Part shown: one piece after another, positions 24,301 through 36,479 of the stretch
Layout of the letters: each line of letters begins with the position of its first letter
Numbering within the stretch: position 1 is the first letter of the stretch
Assembly (NCBI GenBank): GCA_022113835.1
Contig: JAILWY010000010.1
Span: forward strand, 12,387,501 to 12,451,500
Length of the DNA stretch: 64,000 nucleotides
Direction of reading: 5' to 3'
Origin: Atopsyche davidsoni
Taxonomy: Eukaryota > Arthropoda > Insecta > Trichoptera > Hydrobiosidae
Notes under the pieces: generated by a model
The model's input: the letters and a program-made list of their open reading frames with translations, nothing else
Databases searched by the model: none
Told to the model about the DNA's origin: nothing
Made by a program: the position numbers and the translations under genes

Positions 24301-24859
24301 TGATAGTAGGAGAGTTCTTTATGTTTGGAAAAAATACATTGTAATGTTAGACATAAATTTAAATTTGTGAACATATTATAAAATTGTTTTATTGATTCTA
24401 TATTTTTAATTGATTCGAGGTATATACGTGAAACAAATTAATTTTAGGTTCAGGCATCGTCGGCATTTGAATTCGTCAGTATGGTGGTCGTTTGATGTGC
24501 CTATAAATTATTTTAATTCTTATTATATTGGGAATATCACGAAGATTAAGAATACTATATAAGGTATTCTTACAAGTGATAGATTAAAAATCATGTAAGT
24601 CCTTTGTACGAAAATGGAATTGACATTGCGCAGGATAGCGAGTTTATAGACACTTTTTTATTCTTGTATAAACGTCCGTTAACAACTTTATCATTAAACG
24701 AATTATAAACATATTAATTAAAATTCACATATACATAGGATTTTAGATATAAAATATAAAAATAATAACCCATTACATTATAAATATATAGTAATCTGAT
24801 CTCAGTACGTATAGACAATGCGAAACATAATAAAGTAAATACATAAGAACAATAACATA
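21375..24859. other. AT-rich DNA upstream of the first Glut1 exon seen, no gene
   Basis: Likely a Glut1 intron. A less AT-rich block at about 22440-22760 looks like a decayed interspersed repeat. On the minus strand it has a weak tRNA-like look (GTGGCGTAATCTGTTAGCC), but no clear B box. Confidence 0.5.
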
Positions 24860-24941
24860 TTTATTCAAATACACAATACACAGTAATAAACACAGGACAA
24901 GTATAGAATTTAGTGAATATGTAGGCGTAGTTATTTTTTAA

Positions 24942-25115
24942 TCAGTACAAACAATAGCATTCGGCGAGCAGTTCAAAGGGAGCAAGCGCAAAGTTTTCGG
25001 GACGGGAGTCGGGAAGTTCGCCAGGGAAGCGCTGCGAGGGAGGACGCATGTTCACGCACTCGGAGAGAACGCAGGTATCGCAAGTAATGTACACGCTCTC
25101 TTGAGTGCTTTTCAT
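24942..25115 (-). CDS. possible small cysteine-containing protein or terminal exon
   Basis: 57 codons from ATG at 25113 to TGA at 24942-24944, with TGA directly upstream in frame and AATAAA (24860-24865, minus) 77 bp past the stop. The product has a CDTCVLSEC cluster, a proline-rich middle (MRPPSQRFPGELPDSRPENF) and a CYCLY end. I do not recognise it. Codons are fairly GC-ending. However, the plus strand is also open here (stop at 25137-25139; reads GEQFKGSKRKVFGTGVGKFA), so this may instead be a GC-rich non-coding exon or promoter. A 60-bp splice-bounded stretch at 26579-26638 could join in phase (acceptor before 25097). Confidence 0.3.
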   Translation of the reverse strand: MKSTQESVYITCDTCVLSECVNMRPPSQRFPGELPDSRPENFALAPFELLAECYCLY

Positions 25116-25479
25116 GCGTCATCGGGGAAATTCAAATAAAAGTCATTGCGATATATTATACAGGTGATTGCACATGAAATGCCAACTACAATTTCGAAAA
25201 ATAAACACAGCAGCCACACACTTTATTCCGGTGAAATACCAAAACCTCGAATCTCAGTAACCGCACAGAAACAGTTATGTTGTTATACACTGAATACAAC
25301 AATAATCTCTCTTTTGTTGCTAAACAAAAAAAATAAATATCCATTTGCTACCGAAATGACTACAATTTTCTTATGAATGAAATAATACTTTGCCACGGTC
25401 CTGGGTTATGGGTGTTCAACACGCATTATTGTTGAATGTAAAATAATATAATAAGAAGGTTTCGGCCAAGGGTGACTAC

Positions 25480-26220
25480 ATCGGCTGGCGTCGGGCGGTT
25501 GGCCGCCAGCGCGCAGCGAGCGGCGAAGCGCCTCCGACGTTACCGCTAACGAAATGGCGGATTCCTACCTTAAGTGGCTTAGGTTCGATTCGATCCGATC
25601 CAGACCGACCAGGTTAGACTCATTTTATTACCGGGCCATGAAATCGCTTTCCGAGCAGTCCTTCCTACTCGAGGTGAACCAGACGAATAACGATAAGTTG
25701 AAATCAATTCGAAGAACAATTCTCGGTCGACTGCAAAGCCGTTTGTTTTAAAAATATATTAAAGCGATTTCGTTTTTGGTCAATTTGAATCGAAGGAACC
25801 GTCGAGAAACGTTAAGCCAGAGCAGTTGAGAAAATTTTCTGTTAAAGCATCTATTGCAGGCGTTCCTAGAGAACTACACTGTCGCAGTAGTGTTTTTGAT
25901 TGCCTTTTATGACAGCCCGGAGGCGGAGGGATCGGCCTCGGGAGGTCGGAGGATCTCTCGCAGTGAAATTACCTAAGAAGTAGCTCCCTGAGAGTAGCTT
26001 CGTCCTCTTCTTGCGTCGCATGTCGGGTCAGCTTGCCGCCGCCCTCTCGCACACCATTGTCTGGTATAACTGAAACAGGGCACCTCTGGCATCAGCCGCG
26101 TACGGGAAACTGGCTTCAAGGTACTTTGGCGTGGAGGAGCAGGGAGTGTTGGACCAGGGATCGGACTTTGGAAGGGCTCACAATCGACCAGAATATAACT
26201 AACTGGATACAGTTATAATA
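25480..26220. other. GC-rich interval with several unrecognised short frames
   Basis: Includes a CpG-rich patch at 25480-25560 followed by an ATG frame of 65 codons (25554-25751, plus) of unknown meaning. A second patch at 25915-26200 has both strands open for 60 or more codons. Composition suggests promoter or untranslated exon sequence, or old repeat DNA. Confidence 0.3.
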
Positions 26221-26578
26221 TATTACCCCCTACGCACCTATTTATTTACTTGACTTCGGAATATTTTGAAACTAACAAAAATATTTTGGTATTAATATAT
26301 TAAAAGGTGTAACTGCGATCATTTCAGAACAAAAATACGTCATCGATACGTTCTTGCTAGTGTATAACACGAGTTAATTTTTCCATGTTTGTGAATATAC
26401 GGTACCTACTCGAACAGCAAGTTTGTACTATCGAAGTTTTTAAGCTTATGCTTGGCTAAAATGTTTAGGGTGAGAATATGGTACACCGGTTATTAGTTTT
26501 ACCCTAAGAGCATACACATTATATATAAATAGAATAAAAGTTTACTGTAAAAATATACCAAACAAAAATAAAGGTTAC

Positions 26579-26638
26579 CTGAAATTTGATCGCAGGGAGA
26601 ATAAAGGGGAGGTTCTTCTCCTCCCGGCTGCTGATGTT
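26579..26638 (-). CDS. possible 60-bp exon, minus strand
   Basis: 20 open codons (ending LPFILPAIKFQ) between a tgttag acceptor and a CAG|gtaacc donor. Composition differs from the AT-rich flanks. It could be coding or untranslated, and it could belong to the small gene at 24942-25115 or to a Glut1 5' exon set. No homology recognised. Confidence 0.25.
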
Positions 26639-26639
26639 C

Positions 26640-28370
26640 TAACAGACGATGGCACGATTGTCTCATGGAAGGTTACACTCCACCTGCGGACAGAGTATGC
26701 CTTCAGTTCTCCGAGAAACACAATATAAGCTAGTGTCGAAGTGCTGTTCTTGCAAATATACAGTGAGGGTGTTGTTTAGTGCCGGGGGTGGTTAGATATA
26801 CGCAGTGGTTAAGTAATGTGAAATATGTAATGGGAAATTCGTAATTACACCGCTGAACAAAATATACCAGTTGGCAAAATAATAATACACTATTAAAGGC
26901 ATTTTACAATAAAAATGAGTTATAAAAATCATGGAATTAATAATTTCAAATGTTGAGTATCGGTTTTTGTTAATTTGATATGAACGGGTTTTTAATCTTA
27001 GATTTATAAAACGATTTTTAATAATTAATTATAATAAAATTATGGATTTAATATCTAAAATAATTTTGTTTACTCGAGGGTTTCAGTAATATTAATCTGT
27101 GCGGTTAGGATCTGCCTCCTTTTTGAACATGTTTTAATTCATTATTAAGACTCAGCGATACCGAATATTCATTTAAGTATGTTTATGTTTTGAATGTAAA
27201 GAAAAAACATGTTATTTTCCAGGTGATTTGAATAGTACTTCAAATAATGTGCGTTTTATTTTTATCTTTTGACAGGAAAAAAACGCGGAAAAAAAATATT
27301 TAAATAATATAAAATTATGATATGTACAGAATTATTTTCGATATGAAAATGGAATACACGTTAAATATATTTTTATTTCTTAATTTTCGAATCCTGCCAA
27401 TATAAACCCTTCCATATAAAAGCTGTCGTTTATTTAGAAATTTGAGGAAAACTCAGAGCGAGGTAGAGGGTTGGGCAAACGAGGTTACACCACTCGTTGA
27501 ATGAGCTAGATTATTCGGATAAATCAATTAATAATTCATTGATGTTCCACTGGGTCTCAATGGCGATGATTGAGACTAAATTATTTTGAATCTCCAAACA
27601 ATGGGTATTTTACTTAATCGTTTTTTTTTTAATTATTGAAAGCTAATGGAATTTAAATTGGTTTTTATTTAAATTGTAATATTAAATATCCACGTGTGCC
27701 TTTTTATACTAATCCCATAAATTATCAGCATATTGACATAGTTTTCTTCGCCAAGTTTACATTGTATGAAATTGAATAAACTCATAAAATTGCAAATTCC
27801 AATAAAACGCAAAGAGATATAGCAAATTTTATTCTAACATATACTGTAAAATGCTATTTATTTATCCGAGATTCAATATAGCGACATTACATTAGATTTA
27901 TTGTCTTTTTATTTCCCTCTATTCAATGTATATATGTCTAAGAATTCATTGAACACTTTATTTATTACGCGTTAGCTGGTGAATGTTATATATTTTTTGT
28001 GCTGCAAACACACGTACCATATTGTCTCTTCACATTCTGTATTAGTCACATTGCATCTGATTTTAATGTTTCCGTTAACTTGAATTTCACATTTATCGCA
28101 AATACGGCATTGTCATACTAACTCTAAAGCATATTTTTTTACAATCTAGCCAACACGTTTTCAACGATATTTTAACTCTAGTGAAGACTGAAATAGTAAC
28201 GAAACCCCAGAACTTTATTGATTTTTGAGTCTTCCATGCCGGCTTTTATTTTTCATAACACCGTGATAATATTCTAAGTGAATAAAAAAATAAAATGAAG
28301 TTCACTATCGTAGATAACCTTTTAACTTTGACGCGGGCAGAAATGAGTAAATGTATGTTTAAATGAGAGC
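26640..28370. other. AT-rich DNA, no gene seen
   Basis: No frame or motif of note. Confidence 0.5.
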
Positions 28371-28374
28371 AGGC

Positions 28375-28635
28375 GTATCTCGGCTGATTCCCCAGGCGGG
28401 GAAGCGCTCAGCTGACGGGCGCGGGCGCTCGAGGCAAGACCGCGGCTGACCTACTTCGAGCAATAATTGATATCCTCATTACACGGGGCTGGTTCTGCAG
28501 CGACGACCCCAACTTGCCCGGGAAATGCAGGCCACCCCCCCCCGTCCGCAAGTCATCGCGTATCGTGCGCCCCCTCGGGCTATTCGTCTTCAATGCATTC
28601 TCGCACGAAAGGTCGCTGCCACTCTGCTTGTGTTT
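28375..28635. promoter_or_regulatory. CpG-rich island
   Basis: GC-rich block with dense CpG in AT-rich DNA. A plus-strand frame following a ttccccag acceptor-like site is open for about 90 codons, but the minus strand is open too, so coding cannot be claimed. Confidence 0.35.
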
Positions 28636-29149
28636 TTTTAATCACTTAAAAGGGCACGCTTGTTAGCTTATTTTTAGACGAATTGAATTTAAAAATGTTT
28701 GTAGTCATATGCATTGAAGTTAAAAGGTTATACGTGAAGAACGAAAAAATAAAATTTTTGATAAAATTACGACGAAAATATTAACCCTTAAAAATCATGA
28801 AAGGAATCGAATACATTGCTTTTACCAGTAGATATTTTGATAAGTGTACAATTGTGATATTTGGAAGTCTACAGAGTCTGACAGGATTCTTATTGAAGTT
28901 TATTGAAAAAATACTAAATTGAATATGTTACATCTATTTGAATCTTAATATTTTTAATGTTCAGAAATGATCAGTTACTATTAATATTATTTCAGAAAAA
29001 ATTTCGAGCGTAAGAAATTTATCACAATCTTATATGCGCTCGTTTGATGTAGGTCACGAGAGAGCAGGGCGTCCAAACACAGGTCTGAATTATTTGTACT
29101 GCGACTCAGCTTGGTCTTTGAGTGTACCGTGACTGCAAAAATATAAACA

Positions 29150-29560
29150 CGAGGCGTGCAATCAGCGGCGTGCCCGCCCGAGAGGAGCGGCGGAGCTCTC
29201 GGGCAGAGAGCTTCGTGCCGGGGGGTCGATCAATTAATTGAATAAGTTGATTTTTCATTCAGGTGGAGAGTAAAATTATTCTAGATGATCTTTTCCGTTT
29301 GCCGAAAAAGGGAATCGTGCCAAAGTATTATGTAATGTTGGGAAGGGGGAGTGACCGGGTCGTGCTAAGTAAAGTAGTGCAGAATTACCGGGATTCGGGC
29401 AGCAGTCATCATGGGAGCGCGACCCTTCCAGACTCAGCCCCGGCTAGTAGACTTATCACCTGCAAGAAGAAAAGTCCCGCTTGAGTACGACGGCCGGGGG
29501 CGGGGCGCAGGGCGGCGCGGCGCGGGGCGGGGGCGCTGCAGCGCCGAGGAACAGGGACCT
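29150..29560. promoter_or_regulatory. CpG-rich island
   Basis: Two GC-rich blocks (about 29155-29230 and 29480-29550) with GGGCGGGG-type boxes. Possible promoter or first-exon sequence. The frame at 29263-29484 between them is unremarkable. Confidence 0.35.
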
Positions 29561-29989
29561 TTTACTTCTGTGTGTACGCAGTAGAAACTCAAACGACTTC
29601 TCTACCAACTCGTCCGACACATTTTCAAAATAATATGCTCGCTAATATTCAGTTCAGTATGCAAAACACTGGTAATCATTAGAGAGATTATGAAAAAAAA
29701 TATTAACGCAATGCAAGCCATCCATATTGCACCAAAGTCGAGTGAACAGAATACATACATACATCGTACATATCAAATTTAACTTTACTGCGCAAAAAGT
29801 CGAGAACTCGCTCAAAGTAAATCACGCTACTCATAGTAAGTTAAAGTTTCCGAGGTCTGCCGCGGGGCCGTGCGCGATCTCAGGCATTGTCGAGGCCCGG
29901 GCATATAGCCGTATTCACATACAATGGCGGCAAACTGATTGCAATGTAAGCTTAAGCACACACATACAGCGCGACCGCAAGGAAGCGAA

Positions 29990-31210
29990 AGAAACTGCAA
30001 CACTTCGGTGTGAACGATTGCATCGAAATCAAAATCACAATAATTCACAAATGGCGTACATCGGGCGGCGGCGGCGGGAGCTCCTCGGGATCGCCGGGAA
30101 AGAGAGTCGCGCTTAGCAACACGGAGGACCTGTTTCCGACGCGAGCCCGAGTTTCCCGAGTGCGGGAGCGATATGAATGTTGTATCGCGGAAACGCCTAT
30201 TTGCCGGATCTCGGCCGCTCGGTGTTGCCATACCGCCCGGCCCGACGGCCCGACCGCCCGACATGGCCGCCCGGCCCGACCGCCCGGCCCGACCGCCCGA
30301 CCGCCCGGCCCGACCGCCCGACCGCCCGACGGCCCGGCCGCCCGGCTCCCCGCGGCCGCGGCGGCCCAGGCGGGAGCGCGCGCCGCCTGCGCCTCTCCCT
30401 CGTCTCGCGAAAGCGGGCTGGACAATCGAGTCCCGCTTGAGAAATGACTACCGGGCGGAGTTATCCGCAAGAAGGGTCGAATCGAGGCTCCCGGCGAGAT
30501 TAGTAACGAGCGAGAGGGGGAGACATCGAGCGTGAGAAAAATTAAAAAATCAGACACGGGTGCCCCGCGAATCGCGACCGGGGGCTCACAGGCGCGAAAG
30601 ATGCAAAAATCATTACCGCTCACGCGAGCTCGCGATCCGCTGCGGCCGAGCTCGACGGCCGAGGTAAACACGCGGCGACGCCCCGCCGCCCCCCGCCGCC
30701 CCCCGCCGCCCGCCGCCGCCCGCCGCCGCCGCCCGCCGCCGCCGCCGCCGCGCGGATCGATAGCGCGAGACCTGCGCGGGCCGCTGCCGCCGCCAGCGCG
30801 CCAAAATAGTGCAATACCCGCCTCCGCCGCCGCCGCCACCGAGGGGCTCGCGCTCGATAAGCGAGGCTGAGCCCGGCCGCCCCCGGGCCCCGGAGATCGA
30901 TGGCCGGGGCGCCGTCGGAGCGCCGCCGCGGGGCCGCGGGGCCCCGGGCCGGGGCGCGGGTGTGAGCGGGGAACGCGAACGCGACAGACGATGCGAGGCG
31001 ATAAGGATTGTTGCGATTGATGATGGAGCATTACCTAGAGCGAGGCGCGCACGCACGGACACATCGGTCACAACCGTGAGTGTCTTGACGATCGAGGTGG
31101 TTGTCGACACGAACTACCATCCTAGGCGGGAGGTAGCACCCTACTGGCATATTTCCTCTCGGCGAGGGAGGTGCTCACTGCGCATGTCCCTCCCGGAAAT
31201 TGAGCAATAA
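29990..31210. promoter_or_regulatory. large CpG island with GC-rich tandem repeats, candidate promoter
   Basis: About 1.2 kb of very GC-rich, CpG-dense DNA. It includes a CGACCGCCCGGCC-type tandem array at about 30230-30345 and (CCG)n runs at about 30670-30755. Frames of 80-330 codons are open in several phases on both strands, the pattern expected of stop-poor GC-rich DNA. It is the strongest promoter-like island in the window. It lies upstream of Glut1 (minus) and of the claudin-like gene (plus), but no transcript start can be assigned. Confidence 0.5.
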
Positions 31211-33290
31211 AGTTACCATATTGAAAATATTTCATTGGAAATTAAACATTGGAACAAAGTTGAGTGTTCAATTTAAACAAGAGGAATAACCGAATTCCTC
31301 GATGAGGTGGTCAACACGGTTGAATCGTACGCAACTGTATCTCGTGAGTTCAAGTTAAATCGATATTGAAAAGAATAGATCAAAAACTGAAATTGTACCG
31401 TAGTTTCCACAAATTAACCTCTGCTCGATTTTGTTTAATTATCAAGATAAATAAAAAAAATATCAATGGTATTCCATAAATTTTGCATTTAAAAAGGTAA
31501 AAATAAAATCGGCTTTAAAATAATTATTGTTTGAGGTAATTAATAATTGTTTTTAAATATTATCTTCACGCGAATGGGGTTAAGAAAGGCGCCTGCCTTG
31601 CTAATGGCAGTACTGTTGGGTCAATATGTCACTATTGTGACATTTGAAATCTGTTTTTATGGTTATCTAGGACTCGATAATAATTTTCTGTTGCCCGTTC
31701 ATCACACACATATAAGCTTTGAGCCTATTCAACTTAAACTATATGATAACTTGAGAAATTAAAAAAAAAATTGTGACTGAATTATTCGTACACATTTTAT
31801 TAATACATCACAAATGATATAGATATCCACAATAAAAATAGAACATGTTAATTATGTAACATAACAACTGAAAGAATGCTTAAAGGTTTTGATTTCTCAA
31901 ATTATAAAAAAAGGTTTAATTTAATGATAAATTAAAATATGAAAAATAAGTTTTTGGGTGATTATCAAATAAATTTTAATATTAAAAAAAGTTGTATAAG
32001 TGTAGGTACATTTCATGGTTTTATTCTTGGATTAGGTATGGCATAGATTCGGATGTCTAATAAACGTATAAACAGAGGTTAATGTTTGTCTAATCTAATG
32101 TGGTAAATGAACGTTCTAGTAATACGCGAATTTCCAGGCATTGCCTAATAGGTGAGGGCCGCTAGTCCACGTTCTGCGCCGGAAGACCTTCTTGGAATTT
32201 ATTACGTTGAACCTTTTATAAACCAAACCAAATACTATACTATTAACAAATATCTAACACGAATACTTTTTCATACATTTTTAAAAACATTTGATAAATG
32301 TTTATAGACCTTACAGGTAATTTATATTCACATATATATCCAAATTTTTCATTGAGTTAAGTAAATGCAAATGAGAAAAATATTGTAAGTTCTTAAAAAA
32401 TAATTTAAGAAATCAAGATGCTAGCAATCAACTCTGATAAATGCTAAGAGTATTTTTTAAAATCTTGTTTTAATAGTTACGTTTGTTTGTGTGATTTTTA
32501 AGTAAAAATATGTTGAAATAAATGTTGAAAACTATTTTTGAATATTATGACTTTTCTTTTGGTTTTAGAATAATTTTTCATGAAATCCGGGAAATACCAA
32601 AATATTTATTCACTTCTAGCAACACTGTAAAGCAACACTGCGCAGACGCTGTCGGTTAGGCAGAGGCTCTCAAATTTTTGTACCTTTCAACTTTTAAACA
32701 TTTATCCTCAAAAAAAACCTCTTGAAAAGTTTTGATTCGATGTTGGTTTTGAGTTATTTTTATTAGCGATTAGTTGCATTGTAAGAATTGGTTGCAGCTC
32801 AATAAGAGCGATTTAAGGACTTTTAAAAGTCTGAATAACACAAACTCATCAGTTCCTTGCGATTTCAGATACAATATGAATAATAATAATTAAACAAAAA
32901 AAAAATTTTCCTACAAAAAACTATTGCTTGTTCTAAAATATTCAATGTCAAAATATCCGTTTAAATGCATATTTTTCATTTCAACATTCACAAAGAAAGT
33001 AAGTTAAGTTATTTTAAATACCATGAATAGATGCACAGAGAGCAAAAATCTACAGCAGTTGTGTTCAGAAATCCAAAATGTCAAAAAATAAATTTATAGT
33101 AATGTATTAAAAATTATATTAAAGGTAAAATATGTAAAATTGATAGAGGTGATTAAATTTAATATGTTTATTGAGTTAAGTAATAAAATTGGGCTCAGGT
33201 TTCGACATAAAACAATATGGCCAATCGGAAGTGTTCATGCACAATGACGACAAAGAGCGGCGATGATGATGCCGGAGACTGGCAGGATTC
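31211..33290. other. AT-rich DNA, no gene seen
   Basis: No protein-like frame or repeat unit recognised. Confidence 0.55.
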
Positions 33291-33339
33291 GTCAGATCAA
33301 TAGAGGAGGTTGCATTCTCGGAAATGCAGACTGCAGCGA

Positions 33340-33720
33340 TTGATTTTTCGGGCGGCTGCGCCGGGAGCCTGCGCAGTCCCGGGCCGGGCGCGCCCGCCCC
33401 GCCCCGCCCCGCCCCGCCCCGCCCGCTCACCCCGGCCTGGCGCGCCCCGCCCGCTCGCCCCACCCTGGCGCGCCCCGCCCCGGCCGCCCCGGCGCCCCGG
33501 CCGCCCCGCCCGCCCCGGCCGGCGCCCCGCGCTGCCTTCCCGCCAGTTGCCCGTCGCTCGTCGAAGCGTCCGCGTGACGCGACTGTGCCGCGAGTGTCGG
33601 GAGCAGCAGACAGGCAGGCGCCGGCCCGGAACCAAGCGGCAAGTCCTTCCCACATTGCACTTCCTCGTCTCTTTTCTCCCCCTCGACGCCAACTTACCGG
33701 CCTGCGGGGCATCTTTGCTT
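33340..33720. promoter_or_regulatory. second CpG island with tandem CCCCG boxes
   Basis: Dense CCGCCC/GGGCGG boxes, including a CCCCG pentamer array at about 33396-33424. Open frames exist on both strands and are not credible genes. Candidate promoter or unmethylated island. Confidence 0.45.
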
Positions 33721-34708
33721 CTCGCCCTGCTTACTCTTTGAAAGATCGATAACCGATCACAACAATAAAATAACCTAACAATGTGTTTGTCATTGCAGAC
33801 AACAAAAACACATGAAACGATCACACAATTAAAATTATTCAATAACATGTGTATACTATATATAGTATATACGTTATATCTATGTGATATTATTCTAATT
33901 CCCTAAATTTGTTGATGTTTTCTACCAATTAGAAGATTCAGCACTTTGTTTATTATGGCACGAGGTTAATGAAAACATTTCAAGCATATTTTTCACGCAT
34001 ACTTAAAAACAGATAAAATATTTACCATTGTTTGAGACATTTTTATATATTTATAAAAAATAAAAAACATGTTGCGTCCGTTGATCTTGCTACCTTGCCA
34101 CGAATATCATATATGTTTTGAGGAAAAATGTGTTGTATCCTAGAGACTTTCTCAATATTCCTGACCTACATTGCCCTCCCCTTGAGCTAAGTCGGTTGCC
34201 CTATTACCTAGCCTGGCTTCGTGTCGATGCACCGGGAGCGAGCCGGTCTTTGCACACGTTATGCAGGTCGATCGATGGGCCGCACGGTTCCTCCCCCATG
34301 CTATACAATTATTCAAAATTATTCAACCTTTCTTTACTTGCGCTTTCCGACGGTTGTTATTGAGAAAAATGTCATTACACTCAGTCTTGCGTCAAGGGAT
34401 GCATTTTTTACTTGTCACACAATGACGTCATATTTATGTTATTTTATAAATGTACCGGAAAGAATAGTTGTTAAAATGCTTGTACTCCACGATACACCTC
34501 TAAACACTAATACAATAAATTTATTGCATGTGTTGTATTTTGGGTTAGAATAGAAGACCTGGAGTGGGCAAGAATCTTGTTGAAATTGTTGAAAGTCTGC
34601 CGGTAGAAAAACAACTCTGTAGATAGTAATGTTATGGAATTTACACTCGAAGGCTTGGTTGTTTATGTGGCATTTAAGAACTGTTATTTGCCAGCTCTTA
34701 CTTTAACT

Positions 34709-34990
34709 GGCTAATGACATCTGTAAGTTGAGCGCACACGTTGTCAACTCGTCATGTTCATTGAAATTACCAGTTATTCTATTAGATGCGTGGTATTCCA
34801 CTACTCTAGTCTCTACTTTGCATAGATATATGTGCAAGTTGTCTTGTTTGTATTATGTCTGCTAATTTACATAAGGTAGAGACTCAAGTAATGAGATGCT
34901 ACGCGTCTATTAGAATAACTAGCCTTTTCAATGAACATGACCTGCGATTGACAACGTGTTGTTACAAATATCGCACGGACCAACAAACAA
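34709..34990. mobile_element. hairpin MITE-like element
   Basis: Two inverted arms of about 110 bp (34709-34822 and about 34868-34985), roughly 80% complementary by eye, around a spacer of about 45 bp. Matching blocks include ACACGTTGTCAA with its inverse, GTCATGTTCATTGAAA, AGTTATTCTA and GAGTCTCTAC-like ends. No coding capacity. The target duplication is not resolved. Confidence 0.65.
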
Positions 34991-35291
34991 TTGTTATTAT
35001 ATGCTACACAAACCACCAAACCCTCGAGTATAAATGCAATAGCATCACGGCTAACAGCGCTATTTTTTTAAAGGCAGACATTCGTCATTTTCGGCGTATC
35101 TCTTGCCGACTCCAGATCATCTTATCGGTGCGCACATCCCAAGCCTCCCATAAAACCACAATATTTAACTTAATTAGTGTTTATAAATTTATCATGAAGT
35201 TGCATGTCTTCTTTCAAGTACAATTAAATTCGAATGAGAAGTAAAGAGAAAAATATTTTTTTTAATAACACAGATGTGATCACACTACACC

Positions 35292-35371
35292 TCCATAGTT
35301 GGTTAAGCTTTTGGTTAGAACACCTGGCCGCGATAACCTTGGAGGTGTGAGTTTAGGTCCCACCGGTGCTC
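35292..35371 (+). repeat. tRNA-like SINE head
   Basis: An A-box-like TAGTTGGTTAAGC is followed about 45 bp later by a T-arm-like hairpin (GTGTG, loop containing TTTAGGT, CCCAC) overlapping a degenerate B box. No closed acceptor stem, so more likely a tRNA-derived SINE than a tRNA gene. Confidence 0.35.
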
Positions 35372-36370
35372 AGTGTAGGGGGACACCCTCAAACAGGAAT
35401 TAATTTATAGAACGGATATTTCGTATTTCCTTTGATCGGATTTTATAATTGAGGGTAGTAAATTAATAAAAAAATACATTTTATGGCATATGTACAACTG
35501 GTATTTCCGTCGTTAGTAAAAATAATTTATTCTGTGTAAAAATAATCTTCAATGTAAACAAAGCTTAAAGTATCGGGCTAAAAGTAGCTTATGTCTTACA
35601 ACAAAAAAAAACAAATTTTTATGTACTCAGACTCTTTTGTTGTTCATTTTTTTTCGCGCGCTCCCGAATAAAACATTTTTACGTGTGAAGTGGGTGTGTA
35701 TTATAAACAAAACGATAGATAAACAGTTCGGTCATAAATTACTATTTCATCATATTTAAGTATAACTGCATTGAGATTTCGCAGTTTGACGATTAAATAT
35801 AGACAGCGCTTTAAATTTATGAGGCTCGATGAGACTAAATGATACTAACGAACTTTGTCTTCGAAATCAAGGGAAGAGTTTGCCAGCAGGAAGCTAATGT
35901 TCACACTTAGACAGCGAAACGTATGCAGCATCGTAGTCGGAGTATCTACCGGATTCGCCAGCTCAGGATGTACCTGGTCGCTGACCTGGTGAGAGTCCAG
36001 TAGCTGGAAGACGTCTTCAGAAGCACATTTGTCACGCAGGCAGCTCAATCAATTGTTAATACGCCAGAAAACCTGCTACACCGTTTAGCTTCATTTGAAG
36101 GCTTTTTGAGAAAGTTTTATGCACTTACCAAAGCTGTGCATTCTTTTCCATACTACTGCTTCAACTTTCAGCTGCAAAGAGTTCTTTACGGGAAAAACTC
36201 TCGAAAATGCGTAAATGACCGTATTTTGTACCCGAAAAATTTCTCGGATGTACTGAAGAAATCAAATCTAAGTTTTGGCAATAAAGCCCTGTTACGCTGC
36301 GTCGGGCGTGCTGCCGTACTACAGTTTGGTGCCGTCGCACCGAGTGCACCGCTGCACCGGGTGTGCTGCT
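35372..36370. other. AT-rich DNA, no gene seen
   Basis: Short frames only; none recognisable. Confidence 0.45.
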
Positions 36371-36376
36371 CGGGGT

Positions 36377-36427
36377 GTCGTCGGGTGTCGCCGGGTGTCG
36401 CCGGGTGTCGCCGGGTGTCGCCGGGTG
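36377..36427 (+). repeat. GTGTCGCCGG minisatellite
   Basis: Five or so tandem copies of a 10-bp GGGTGTCGCC unit. Confidence 0.85.
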
Positions 36428-36479
36428 AGCCCACGCTCGAGCACCATGCAGTTCATCACTACGACCGTCACTACATCAA

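Noticed and set aside
25570..25610. GGTTCGATTCGATCC as a tRNA B box
   Set aside because: No A box or arms around it. It looks like a chance GATCC/TTCGA repeat in GC-rich DNA.
30045..31110. Frames of up to 328 codons in the 30-kb CpG island
   Set aside because: Several frames on both strands overlap, made of Arg/Pro/Ala/Gly from GC-rich repeats. No splice or motif support.
33176..33848. Frames of 142-183 codons in the 33-kb island
   Set aside because: GC-rich, stop-poor sequence open on both strands; no recognisable domain.
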